64,000 nucleotides of DNA from Zanthoxylum bungeanum (Eukaryota > Streptophyta > Magnoliopsida > Sapindales > Rutaceae). This document shows positions 1 through 10,364 of this stretch, piece after piece. The stretch covers positions 54,817 through 118,816 of the forward strand of contig SKCR01038860.1 in NCBI GenBank assembly GCA_019454045.1, in the 5' to 3' direction. The position numbers and the translations under genes are program-made. Positions within the stretch are counted from its first letter, which is position 1. Each line of letters starts with the position of its first letter. Under the pieces are notes generated by a model that was not told where the DNA came from, made no database searches, and was given only the letters and a program-made list of their open reading frames with translations.

Positions 1-370
1 AATGTTCAAAGTACACTTTCATGAACTTATCACTTAGGTACTTGAATAAACAATTCACAATACATCGAGAACCCTAAGCTAAGACTTTACATAATTTCTT
101 CAATATGCTCCGGTCTTCATATTCTTCGCTCTTCACTGCTGTTGTACTTCGACATCTTTTTATAATGTCTCGATGTTGTGCGTCGAAGTCTTCACTCATA
201 TTGCATCATCAAAATCCATTACGCGATTGTGTCGCTAACATAATATTGATATCATTCTGTGGAGTAATGTTTTGGTGCAACGGAGGTATGAGTGACGTGG
301 TATCATCAATAAATTAGTAAATAACATGTATGATTTAATATTCATTTTTAGTTGTTTTTTAATATTTTAG
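1..370. other. No gene recognised (AT-rich)
   Basis: Short open frames occur here but none has recognisable domain content. A possible splice donor (GAG/GTATGAG) lies near 285 and an acceptor (TTTTAG) at 370. If real, they would join this stretch to the candidate exons that follow, but the upstream frame meets a stop after about 12 codons. Confidence 0.4.
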
Positions 371-740
371 CACGCTTGGCAATAAATTATTAAATTGTTA
401 CACGGATGACGTTGTACCTCCGTTATATTATAGATTTTCTCCATTCCGTGAACTGCCTGTTCGAGATGGCATCCAAGTCCTACTTTTCATTTGCAGGTGA
501 GTTGTGTATATGTTTCTTTTTGTGCACGGTACAATCTTTGAATTTCTCTCCCCCCATTTCTTTGTTGCTTATTCTCATGGGCTATTTTCTTGCAGCTTAC
601 AAATCAGAATCGTGGACAAAAGAGCTTACACAGTACAGAAATCATGTCACTCATCCGCCGAATTAAATAACCATATGAAGCTTTCCAGCTTTTGCCATTT
701 GATCCAAATCCAATCTATGTTTTCTATATTCAAAATTTGA
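371..740 (+). CDS. Candidate 3'-terminal exons of an unidentified gene
   Basis: After an acceptor-like TTTTAG at 365-370 an open frame runs to 496. It ends in TTGCAG/GTGAGT, a good donor. A second acceptor, TTCTTGCAG, ends at 595. Removing the 99-nt intron (497-595) joins the frame in phase and it stays open to a TGA at 738-740, about 90 codons in all. The first exon encodes a proline- and aromatic-rich stretch (DDVVPPLYYRFSPFRELPV) that reads like real protein. The family is not recognised. It could be the end of a host gene whose body lies upstream of the window, a gene fragment carried by a transposon, or chance. No start codon or promoter can be assigned. Confidence 0.25.
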
Positions 741-2250
741 GAATTGTTCTTTCAATTATATATTTTTTTCAAAAAGTTGTGTTACTTTCCTAAACTTGGG
801 TGGCAAGCCTTTTACTCGGTTATGCACTTGGGTCTGTTTTTTCAATTATTTGCAAATCTTTTTCTCCGTGAGATATCAGAAAATCTACAATACAACGGAG
901 ATATCACATCATCCATATAATAAATTAATAATTCATTACCACACGTATTAAAATAGTAAAAACAACTAATAACATGAATATTAAATCATACATGTCATTT
1001 ATTAATTTGTTGGTGATATCATGTCACACATATCTCGATCGCATCAAAAAATTACTCATGAGGTAGAAGCCCAAATCCTATTATTTCTTATATTTATTTT
1101 TAAAAAATAATGATAAAATATTTAACTCATTAATATTCATCCCCTCCGCCTTCCGTGTTGCAACTCAAATGTTACTCATGACTTTGTGGGTAATCAAATC
1201 CAATTTATGTTCTTGAATATCATGTCAGAGTAAGCAAAAAAATCTATGATGTAATAATGGTAAAATATTATTAATGTAATATCTCAATAACATTTAACCA
1301 CATGTTAAAAATATTAAAAAATATAAAATAAATAGTTGTTTTATTTATTGTAATTACACATGTCATATATTTTATTAAAAAATAACTAATAATTAAGGGT
1401 TTTAATTTTTTTTTTTAAAATATAATATAATATTATTACTAGCAGTTTAAAAAAATAAAAATGATATTCATTATTCAACACCGAAAATATCATAACAGAC
1501 CCTAAACATCGAAGTTCGAGCTTGTTATAAGACTAAGATCTTAAAACATACAAAAGTTAAAAATAATAATCAAAATCAATATATAAGCTGAGATATTTTT
1601 TACTTTATGTTATATTGTTCTATGTTTTTAAGGTGAGTTGTATTAATTAACAAATTGAAATTCAATTCTTAAAAAAGAACAAGCGTGTGTCAAAAATAGC
1701 ATTTGAATCATGTAACAGAATAAGGGATAAATTCAATATACCTAATTAATAAATATATGATATGTGTTAATTAATGATTTTTAACCTTCATTTTATTTGA
1801 TTGATATAAAATTTAATATATACATATCAAAATATAATGGGAGAACTATTACATCATCCATATATATGTTCCACATAAATTTTTCTAATGGAATATATAG
1901 TAAGAAAAAAAAAATGGGATTCACAGGCATTCATCCATCGATATGTACTAAATTTCAAAACCAATTTTAAGTTTTTCATTCCGCCTCAATCTTCCTAAGC
2001 TCTTCCTTAATCCTCTAGGTGGAAGTTTTCTATATCCATCTTATATTCAGCAGCTTATCAAATATTTTATTTAGTGAATAGTTTGGTTTCCGAAATATTA
2101 TGAATTCATGTTTATTTAATGACTTTGTGTTTTCTAATTTGATGCCTTGAAAACAACAACAAAAACATTGGGTGAACTCGTTTAATTGAAGATAATACTT
2201 GGTAATTTTGATTAGAATTCGTTTATTCGTTTGATTCGGTTCGATACGCT
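741..2250. other. AT-rich intergenic DNA, no gene seen
   Basis: About 1.5 kb of very AT-rich sequence with no supportable coding frame. It should contain the 5' LTR and leader of the Tat-type element that follows if that element were complete. No clear TG...CA LTR or primer binding site could be delimited, so the 5' part of the element is either missing or too eroded to see. Confidence 0.4.
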
Positions 2251-2459
2251 TTCAAGCGAATAAGTGTTTGAAAAAATGGATTTGTTTAATAAACGAGTCA
2301 ATTGGTACAAAAAGTGAAGATGCCTCAGAAAAAAAATGCTCAGAATGGTTCAAGTACAGAGGAAGGGGGATTGGAGCAAACAAACCAAACTCACGTTCCG
2401 ACTGTAGTGGGCCATTTTGAGGATTTAGCAGAAACAAGTCGTTTTGAAAATATGAGAGA

Positions 2460-4355
2460 GTGCATCCTAACATAATGCGCGGCTTGTTCGGCGAATTCAC
2501 CCAGGACATCGTTGAACAGGTTAGACTTCAAAATACTCGTGTTATAGATAAGATCATTTCAACTAGCAATTCACATTATGAAAATATGGCCAAATACATG
2601 AGTTCATTAAATGAGCTAATGGCCAGATGCGCAAACAGGGGGACAATCCCATCAGGGATCACACCTCCTCATACGTTAAATCATCATGAGGCTGGACCAA
2701 GCAATGGTCCTCCTCCATAAGGGGTTGCTGCCCCAACAATGTCCCGAGGAGGGGCAAATCCAGTTAGTCTTAGCCCACACTGAGGGCCGAACGTGATGCA
2801 ATATGAAGTAGTGTTGCCCCAAGGTTTACAAGGACAGGGCCAAGACCATATCCCATTTGTAAGGGGAACACAACCACCGCCTGTAGAGGTGCCATTCAAT
2901 GGCAACGACATGTTGAGAGAACAAATGACGAAGATTCTCCAAAATCAATTCGGTTTGGGGGTAAGGCCAATTCGACCGAGATATCAGAAACTGTATCCGG
3001 ATTGGATTGATTTAGCGTATCCATGGCCTAGGAATTATAAAATACCAGAATTCTCTATGTTCACGGGATCTGGGGAAGTTTCCACTATAGAACATATAAG
3101 GTGGTTTACTCTTCAGTGTGGAGAGACGAATGATTTCCATAAATTGAGATTATTACATGGTTCGTTACCAGGAATAGTTTTTTCTTGGTATCTCAGTCTA
3201 CCACCCAATTCGGTGGAGAACTGGCACCATATGGAGCAGTTATTCCATGCGCAGTTCTATAAAACCGAGTCTGAAGTGACCATGGCCGATTTGGAAAATT
3301 CAAGACAGTTTCCAGGTGAGTGGGCGAAATATTTTTCCAAAGATTTAAAGCGGCCTGATGCTATATACCCTTACCAGAAAAGGAATTTGTAAAAATCGCT
3401 CAAAATTGTCTTAACTTTGACTTAAAAAAGAAGTTCCAAGACCGAGAGTTCTGGGACCTTCTCGAACTCACCACTAATGTAGTGAAATATGAATGACTGT
3501 TGAGGGAAGAAGAGCAAATGAAGAATGCTAGTAAAGGGAATTATTATATAGAATACAAGCTATGAGGTGGGGGAAATGAATGTTGAATCGACAGACCTAT
3601 GCCTGGCCGAATTAATTAAGGGAAAATCATATGTCTGTAAGACGTAGTAAGACGTGGGCCGAACCACGCCCAGAGATAGAAAATGATAAAAAAAAAGTAT
3701 GACTTTTTCTTTTGACGTCACTAAAGTTGATGTCATATTTGATCAATTATATAAAAATAAACAAATTCAATTAAGCGACCGCCACAAATTACCGAGCCCC
3801 GAGTAAGTTAGCGGCAAGAAATATTTTAAGTGGCACAATGCATGGTTTAATTCAACTAATAGTTCCATTGTTTTTCGAAATGTGTTACAGGATGCCATAG
3901 AATCTGGACGAATAAATTTCGAAAAAAATGACAAAATGGCTATGGACGAAAACCCGTTCCCTAAACCATTGGAATTGAATATGATTAATTCTGACCTAAC
4001 TAAGATGAATTTGCCAAAATTTAAGATGGTCTTGGATGAAGATCAGAACGACCAACGCCCTAGTGCCCTTGAGAGGGTAGAGTTGCACCAAGAAGGAAAC
4101 GTTCCACAAATTTTATGTATTCGCTGTTTGAACAGTATAGAATGGATGAAAGAATTGGAGGAAACTTGTGAAATGGGTCTACCGGAAAAGGGAGTCGGCA
4201 ACATGGCATCCAAAAAACCTTCGCTTCAAGGTTCTATGGAGAACACTCAAACTTCGTCCAGAATATCAGGACTTTTAGGCCGAGGTTTCACCGGCCCAAC
4301 ATTTGGCATTCGTATAACCAACAACAAAATAACTATGTTCCTGTGGATGAGATGA
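2460..4355 (+). pseudogene. gag: Element T gag (capsid), broken
   Basis: The frame opens at 2460 and, reading through stops at 2718-2720 and 2781-2783, runs to 3392. It contains a Retrotrans_gag-type capsid core: YPDWIDLAYPWPRNYKIPEF near 2985-3045, then the helical stretch around the residues WYLSLPPNSVENW and the end of the core near AKYFSKDL. The frame shifts after about 3390, where EFVKIAQNCLNFDLKKKF continues the core. A gag segment typical of Tat elements follows from about 3690 to 4000, with KYFKWHNAWFNSTNSS and VFRNVLQDAIESGRINFE; the last part is open from 3882 to 4355. At least four stops and two frame changes separate these pieces, so no capsid could be made. Confidence 0.8.
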
Positions 4356-5150
4356 CGAGGACGCAGTTGAGACGACATCAAAGGAATTATGGTCAGATGA
4401 TACGCCAACGATGTGAGGTGAAAGCTGCCACTGGCCATGACAAACGAGGCCATATCCTCCAAACTGACACCCAAATGAAAAGAAGGTTGGTTATGGATGA
4501 TAAGGATGGTGGTAGCGAAAAGGGAATCAGTCCGGACTGTAAAGACCGAATCTAGTTTGTCCGAAAAAAAAAACTGGATGAGACAAACGATGAAGAATCA
4601 CCCATTGTTTTTCATTTTGGCAGCATGCCATCGGTTGTGGCTAATTATTACTTGCTGTCTGAAAAGTTCAAACGGGACAATGATGGGACCCCTGGATGGA
4701 GTGAAAATGTCTACGACGGGGAGGAGACAAGATTTGCAACACATACTATGGAAAGTAGGGAGGTCTCGAATAATAAGTTGACAGATGTAGAAGAAGAAAT
4801 AGATGTAAGAGCCGAAGCACGAAGAAGGGAGACAAAACAAAGTCGGTTTCTTAAGGAATTATACGAAGCCGGAAATACAGCCATGGGGACATTGGGGGAA
4901 GACTTGGGATGTTCCTCATATCTCGTACTATACGGAAAGCCCAAAATAAAACGGATCCTAACCAAAGCAGAGAAACAGAGGATACTTGCCAGTGATACCT
5001 CATACAACGGCTCGGCTACATTGCCACCTTCCGAATGGGATGCAGATGACGATTCACCTCGAGAAAATGTAAGTGATGGCAAACAATGGAAATATGAATA
5101 TAAGGGAAAGTGACGTTCCCAAAACCGCCACAACAAATGACAAAACATCT
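4356..5150 (+). pseudogene. Element T gag-protease spacer
   Basis: This stretch lies between the last gag homology and the protease. Short frames occur (for example 4625-5113), rich in charged residues (many E, K, R, D) and without a recognisable fold. Position and composition suit the low-complexity linker between capsid and protease in Tat polyproteins. The weak sequence constraint on such linkers makes a firmer call impossible. Confidence 0.45.
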
Positions 5151-5640
5151 CTGACCACTGTATGTGAAGGCAAAGTCAAATGGAATACCAGTTACCAAAG
5201 TGTTAATCGATAATGGGGCGGCCATTAACGATATCACAGTTAGGATGTTGGGACGATTAGCAAAGTTAGAGGCCGAACTCATCCCTACGGAAGTAATGCT
5301 TACAAGCTTCAATGGGGGAGCAACAACAGCTAAATGAGTCGTACCATTAGACTTACAAGTATGGAGTACCACTAAGACAATAATATTTTTTGTTATAGAT
5401 GGACCAACCACGTATAACATGCTTTTGGGACGAGATTGGATCCACGGTAGCCGATGTATACCTTCTTCTCTCCATCAATGTTTGGTTTTTTGGAATCAAA
5501 AGGACGAAGTGGAGGTGGTACACACCGATAATAGACCTTTCACAACAGAAACAAATTTGGCGAAATATTTCATGTATGAAGGGAATTACGGACCGTCTTG
5601 AGTGTCTGATGAAACAGGAAATCCATCCGTAGTGGCCCAA
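5151..5640 (+). pseudogene. Element T aspartic protease, broken
   Basis: This is the retropepsin domain that would release the mature proteins from the polyprotein. After a frame change near 5170 the catalytic region reads as VLIDNGAAINDITVRMLGRL (about 5200-5260). The usual DGGA/DSGA active-site motif is now DNGA, so the catalytic Asp remains but its neighbour is altered. The flap region TEVMLTSFNGGATTAK follows. The hallmark end YNMLLGRDWIHGSRCIPSSL is at about 5413-5472, and the ORF closes with a TGA at 5599-5601. A TGA also interrupts the frame near 5335. Confidence 0.8.
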
Positions 5641-5779
5641 AATGACGAGCCATACATTGCAGAGTTATTAAATGATTTATTCGTACAAACAAGGCCAACT
5701 ATAGTGGAATTTGAAAGGCCAACATCCGGCCATTAAACCAGCAATTCAAATGAAGAAGGGCGAATGAATTAAAGAACAA

Positions 5780-7540
5780 GCCGCACTCGCGGCCACTAGA
5801 GCCAACTTAATGTCTTATGTGAAGGAACATGGAATCGAAATCGATACCGAGGCTACAATCTCGGCCATAAAAGGAAAATTGATAACGCATCAGATAGAAG
5901 ACAAAATAAGAGAGGCATACAGGGTGGATTGTTTGGACCAATGACCAAAGGAACTGGGCGAACAACAATGGGGAAAGAAAAAGATTTAGAATACAATCTG
6001 AATGAACACCAGAAGACAAGCATTACAAATGCATAAGTTGTTTTGGAACAAGTGGACCTGGGAGATGAGGGCGACAAGCGCAATACTTATATTAGTAAGA
6101 AACTTGATACCCAGGTACGTGAAGAATTAATTTCTCTCTTAAAAAAGTATAAATATGGTTTTGCTTAGGACTATGAGGAAATGTCTGGTTTAGATAAACT
6201 TTGGTAGAGCATAGGTTGCCTATTATACCAAAATACAAACCATATAAACAACCCCCAGAAGGTTTGCACCAAATGTCATACCTGACATTAAGAAAGAAGT
6301 CGAACATCTATTAAAGGAAAATTCATCAGGACGACCAGATATGTAGAATAGTTATCAAATATCGTCCTAGTCATGAAGAAGAATGGAAAGTTGAGAATCT
6401 GCATAGACTTTAGAAATTTAAACTTGGCAACGCCAAAAGACCAATATCATATGCATACGGTAGATTCTTAGTAGACTCCACCATGGGATACCAAGTGTAT
6501 TCCTTCATGGATGGGTATGCAGGGTATAACCAGATTTATATTGCCGAAAATGAAATTCACAAAACGGCTTTTAGATGCCCAAGGTCTTTAGGATGTTGTG
6601 AATAGGTAGTGATGCCATTCGGTCTAAAAAATGCCAGGGCCACTTACCAATGAGCTATGAACTTGATCTTTCATGACATGATTAATGATTTTGAAGAAGT
6701 TTATGTGTACGATAATGATTAAGTCTATGGTCATGGATGAGCATTTTAATCACTTAAGAATGGCTTTTGAACGAATGAGGAAGTTCAAACTAAAATTAAA
6801 CCCTGCCAAATGCGCTTTCGGGGTCAGCGCATGGAATTTTCTGGGTTTTCTAGTCTTTCAGAGAGGAATTGAAATTGATGCCAATAAATTCGGGCAATCA
6901 TGGAAGCCAAACCTCCCAGAAGGAAAAAAGAGTTGCAAAGGTTCTTAGGGCAAGTCAATTTTTGAGAAGATTTATTTCAAATTGTGCAGGGAAAACTAAA
7001 GCCTTCTCATCTCTACTGAGGTTAAAAGAAAAGGACGATTTCATCTGGACAGAAGAGCATCAAAGAGCCTTTGAGAGCTTGAAGAACTATTTAGCAAAGC
7101 CACTAGTAATGGTACCCCACGTGCCAGAACGACTAATGAAGCTTTACATATATGCCGAGGAGCAGTCTGTAGCATGAATGATCATACAGGATGATAACAT
7201 TGGTGTAGAAAGAGTCATTTATTATCTCAGCAGACAATTTTTGAAATATGAATGTAATTACTCTCCAATGGAGAAATTATGTTTGGCTTTGTATTTTACA
7301 TGTATTAAATTATGCGCCTATCTTAGACCAACTACTGTCTATCTGGTTACAAAGATCAATACAGTGAAATACAAGTTCTCGCGTCCAATTTTGCATCAAA
7401 GAGTAGGGTTTTGGTCTATTTCGTTTTCGAAATTTGACAGACGGCACGAACCCCAAAAAGCCATAAAAAACCAAGCCCTTACTAATTTTTTTGCTCATCA
7501 CCTTTATTTAAGCATAACCAAAGAAATTGAAATGGAAATA
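5780..7540 (+). pseudogene. Element T reverse transcriptase and first RNase H, broken
   Basis: RT motifs can be followed in shifting frames. The finger motif MKKNGKLRICIDFRNLNLAT is at about 6372-6430, the palm motif YSFMDGYAGYNQI at about 6500-6540 and VMPFGLKNARATYQ near 6610-6650. The catalytic YVDD box near 6700 reads YVYDND, so the second catalytic Asp is displaced and the enzyme would be dead. The connection and gypsy-type RNase H follow at about 6930-7400: FLRRFISNCAGKTKAFSSLL, then the tether around FIWTEEHQRAFESLK, then YYLSRQFLKYECNYSPMEKL. A TGA at 7175-7177 interrupts this domain. Several further stops occur from 6100 to 6900. Confidence 0.85.
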
Positions 7541-7984
7541 GGTGAATACAGCTTAAAACATTGGACGATGTACTTCGACGGGTCTAGCACATCGAATGAG
7601 GCATGAATAGGAATAGCCCTTGTCAGCCCTTTAGGAGAATTATTTCGTTTCGTTGTCACGTTGGACGAATGTTGCAAATAATCAAGCTGAATACGAGGCT
7701 TTAATATTTGGGTTGGAGATACTCCTTGATATGAGTGTAAGAAATTGGTCTATTAAGGGAGATTCGCAACTAGTAGTCCAACAGGTGATGGGGGCTTTTA
7801 GATGCCAGAGTTCGTCAGTCATTGCATTGTTAGAAATAGCTCAAGAATTGTTAGATAAATTTGACTATGTAGAGTTAGAGCACATCTCAAGGACGACAAA
7901 CGAGATAGCTAATGAGCTAGCTCAAGCAGCCTCAGGATATAAATATATAAGAACTGATAGTATATATGGAATGGGAGAAATTTA
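7541..7984 (+). pseudogene. Element T second (archaeal-type) RNase H
   Basis: Soon after the first RNase H comes another RNase H fold. It begins HWTMYFDGSSTSNEA (about 7560-7604) and, after a frame change, continues as NQAEYEALIFGLEILLDMSV, with IKGDSQLVVQQVMGAF following, and ends NELAQAASGYK by about 7950. The first acidic residue (YFDGS), the Glu (AEYEAL) and the second Asp (GDSQLV) are visible. A duplicated RNase H of this type defines the Tat/Ogre branch of Ty3/gypsy. A TGA at 7604-7606 and the frame change near 7650 break it. Confidence 0.85.
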
Positions 7985-8034
7985 ACCAGCTCTAGTAAGG
8001 TGAAGGAATGAAGTGGACGTTTTAGACATGAGAG

Positions 8035-9278
8035 AGATCAAAGATTTCTTAAAGAACCCAGAGAACAGAGGAAATCAATAGCTAAAACTGAAAGCTTTAA
8101 ACTTTGTGGTGTCAGGGGATGTACTATATAAAAAACACCGGGATGGTTTATTGTTAAGGTGTGTGGGACCGTCAGAAGCCAAAACCATTATGGCTGAGGT
8201 GCATGAAGGGGTTTGTGGGGCCTATCAAGTTGGAGAAAAAATGAGGTGGTTAATTATAAGGAGCGAGTATTATTGGTCGAAAATGGGAGAATCATGTATA
8301 TTATACGTAAAAGGATGCATAGATTGTCAGAAACATGGACCCATACAATGAACGCCGGCAACAGAAATGGTCCCCATTATTAAATCGTGGCTATTCATAG
8401 CATGGGCGATTGATTTGATAGGAAAAATCTATCATGCATCTAGTAAGAGGCACACATTTATCATTCTCGCCACATATTTATTTACCATGTGGGTGGAAGC
8501 AACCCTGGTAATAGAAATTTCCCAAAAACAAATCATCAAGTTCATTAAAGAGCATATCATTCGTCGATTAGATATTCCTCAGACATTGATGGTAGATCAT
8601 GAGACTTCTCTGAATGGTGAAAAAGTTATGTGTTTCTTGAGCGAATATGGGATCCATTTAGTAAACGCTACACCATATTACCCTCAGTCAAATGGTCAGG
8701 CAGAGTCATCCTATATGATCCTTAAGGATTTGATTTGAAAGATAATAACAGGCAATGCTAGGCAATGGGACGAATGTCTGAGTCAAGCTTTATAGGCATA
8801 TAGGACATCGCCCAGAACAAGCACCTCGGAAACACCATTCGAGCTAGTATATGGTCAAGAGGCTGTATTACCGGTTGAAATCAATGTCAAATCTACAAGA
8901 GTGGCGTTATATGAGGAATTGACAAAATAAGATTATGATGAAGCAATGATCCAAAATCTATTAGAGTTAGAAGATATTAAGTGTGATGTCATTAACCGTT
9001 TGGAAGTATAGAAAGCAAGGATGGCCAAAGGGTATAATCGAAAAGTCGTGGCCAAATCGTTCAGGAATGGAGAGTTAGTATGGAAGACAATACTACCGTT
9101 GGATACTAAAAGTCTTGCATATGGCAAATGGTTGCCCAACTGGGAAGGCCCTTTCAAAGTGGAGAACGTATTGCCAAATGGAGCATATCATTTAAGGAAT
9201 TTGAAGGGAGAAATACATATTAGAGTGATAAATGATAAATACTTGAAAAAAAATTGTGCCTTCATTATGGGGACATGA
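8035..9278 (+). pseudogene. Element T integrase, broken
   Basis: Integrase inserts the cDNA into host DNA. The N-terminal zinc-binding part reads EVHEGVCGAYQVGEKMRW ... CIDCQKHGPIQ (8190-8350). The second zinc-binding His of the usual HHCC set is a Tyr here (GAYQ). The DDE core follows in 8367-8738: Asp in AWAIDLIGKI, Asp in TLMVDHETS, Glu in YYPQSNGQAESSY. All three catalytic acids are therefore still encoded, but a stop separates the zinc finger from the core, and more stops follow at 8736-8930. The C-terminal DNA-binding part is open from 9021 to 9278 (WKTILPLDTKSLAYGKWLPN, then WEGPFKVENVLPNGAYHL). Confidence 0.88.
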
Positions 9279-9282
9279 GAAT

Positions 9283-9470
9283 GTAGCGTTCTCCAGATAG
9301 AAACGCATAAATCAGTAAATCAATAAAAAAATTAATAAATAAAAATAATATATTTCCATTGATAATGGACGTTGTAACGTCCTAGTAAATTACAAGGCAT
9401 AAGTAATGGACGATGCAACGTCCTAGCAATAAATAAATAAATACAAAATCAGTTATTGGACGGTGGCCGT
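9283..9470. repeat. Small hairpins between pol and the antisense gene
   Basis: Three short inverted repeats follow the integrase stop. GAGAATGTAGCGTTCTC is at about 9279-9295. GGACGTTGTAACGTCC is near 9368-9383 and has a 7-bp stem. GGACGATGCAACGTCC is near 9409-9424. The last two belong to a short direct repeat (AATGGACG...CGTCCTAG). The stretch is otherwise AT-rich and non-coding. It lies where the convergent pol and antisense transcripts would end. Confidence 0.6.
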
Positions 9471-10304
9471 TGGAAGTCTTCAGTGGATTCCTTGTCCCTC
9501 AAAACTGTGAATACATCTCTCAACTGATGCAACTCCTTCTACATCTCCCTATCAGCTGTCGTTACATCATCTAGGCTCTTCTCAAAATCAATTTGAGCTA
9601 GGACATCATACTCTGCCAAAAGACATTCACCTCCGTTAATTGAGCAGCAATAGCCTTCCTTTGGCCTCTTTCCTCATACGGCTCTCCTCAATAAGATGCT
9701 AGATCTCCCGTAATTGTCCCTCAAAGTCCAGCAATATCGATTCCTCAATCATCATTTCATCTGTGGTTTCCCGTAAGGACTGGCAGAGAGCGTGAAGGGA
9801 ATCAATGAGGCCTTCTTTCCTTGCCACTGAAGAACAAAGCCTGACCTTCTGACTATGTATATATCGATAACGAGGAATGAGTGTTGCTACTTCATTCTGC
9901 AGGTCTTGGATGAAGAGCGGGTTCTCCACCGGTATAGGCAAAATAAGATAAGCCAACAGTCGAGACAACTCACTGGAAATACTTTCTAACTTGAGTATAT
10001 TCTCTAGCAGAGCGGCCTTATCGATATCCAGCACAGTGAATGAGGTAAATTGACCAATGACTTCCCGATGAGCCTCCAAGTCCGTGGTTACTCTGGCTGA
10101 TGATGAGGAAGGTTGAGACGGAGTGGAGGCCAGCCAATCAAGACGGTCCAAAATGTCATGGACTGATTGAATATATGGATTGGGCATCTGTTTACAGAAA
10201 ATGAGGTTAGCAAATGAAGGCCGAAGAAGTTATGCAAAGAGAAGAGAAGTACTTACAACTTCGGACGCAAAACTAGAACTTGATGGCTCATCTACGGCCG
10301 TCAT
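9470..10304 (-). pseudogene. Antisense extra ORF of element T, with one intron
   Basis: On the strand opposite to pol, a small gene starts at ATG 10304-10302 with a 16-codon first exon (10257-10304, product beginning MTAVDEPSSSS). A donor GTAAGT follows, then a 69-nt intron (10188-10256) ending CTGTAAACAG. Exon 2 (9699-10187) is open for 162 codons and stops at 9699. Coding-like sequence seems to continue past that stop to about 9470 (HLIEESRMRKEAK, then VLAQIDFEKSLDDV), so the gene was probably longer. The protein is rich in Leu, Glu and Ser with helical heptad character (ENILKLESISSELSRLLAYL) and has no recognised catalytic domain. Antisense extra ORFs between pol and the 3' LTR are known in Tat elements; their function is not established. 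The splice sites are read from sequence, not proven. Confidence 0.7.
10188..10256 (-). other. Predicted 69-nt GT-AG intron of the antisense gene
   Basis: On the minus strand the donor is GTT/GTAAGTACTT, the acceptor is TCTGTAAACAG/ATG, and CTAAC lies about 25 nt before the acceptor as a possible branch site. The intron is T-rich and falls exactly between codons (phase 0). Its length is near the lower limit for plant introns. Confidence 0.6.
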
Positions 10305-10364
10305 GAGAACGTCACTAGGGGTGATACAGACTTTCGCCTAGGAGATAAATGTGGAGAGGTAGGA

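Larger units (their letters stand above)
2251..10364 (+). mobile_element. Element T: decayed Tat-lineage Ty3/gypsy retrotransposon
   Basis: The order gag, protease, RT, RNase H, a second RNase H, integrase, followed by an extra gene on the opposite strand, is the layout of the Tat branch of plant Ty3/gypsy elements. The extra RNase H of archaeal type is diagnostic for that branch. Homology can be followed almost without a gap from about 2.46 kb to 9.28 kb, but stops and frameshifts are frequent in every domain. It is an old, non-functional copy. The 3' side is cut at 10364/10365, where another LTR begins. No LTR of its own could be recognised. The left boundary is approximate. Confidence 0.85.

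Noticed and set aside
840..1050. Possible MITE with GAGATATCACATC / GATATCATGTCACACATATCTC ends
   Set aside because: The two ends do not pair well as inverted repeats when aligned, and no target duplication is visible.
4711..5148. 145-codon minus-strand ORF
   Set aside because: It is antisense to the gag-protease spacer of element T and has no recognised domain.
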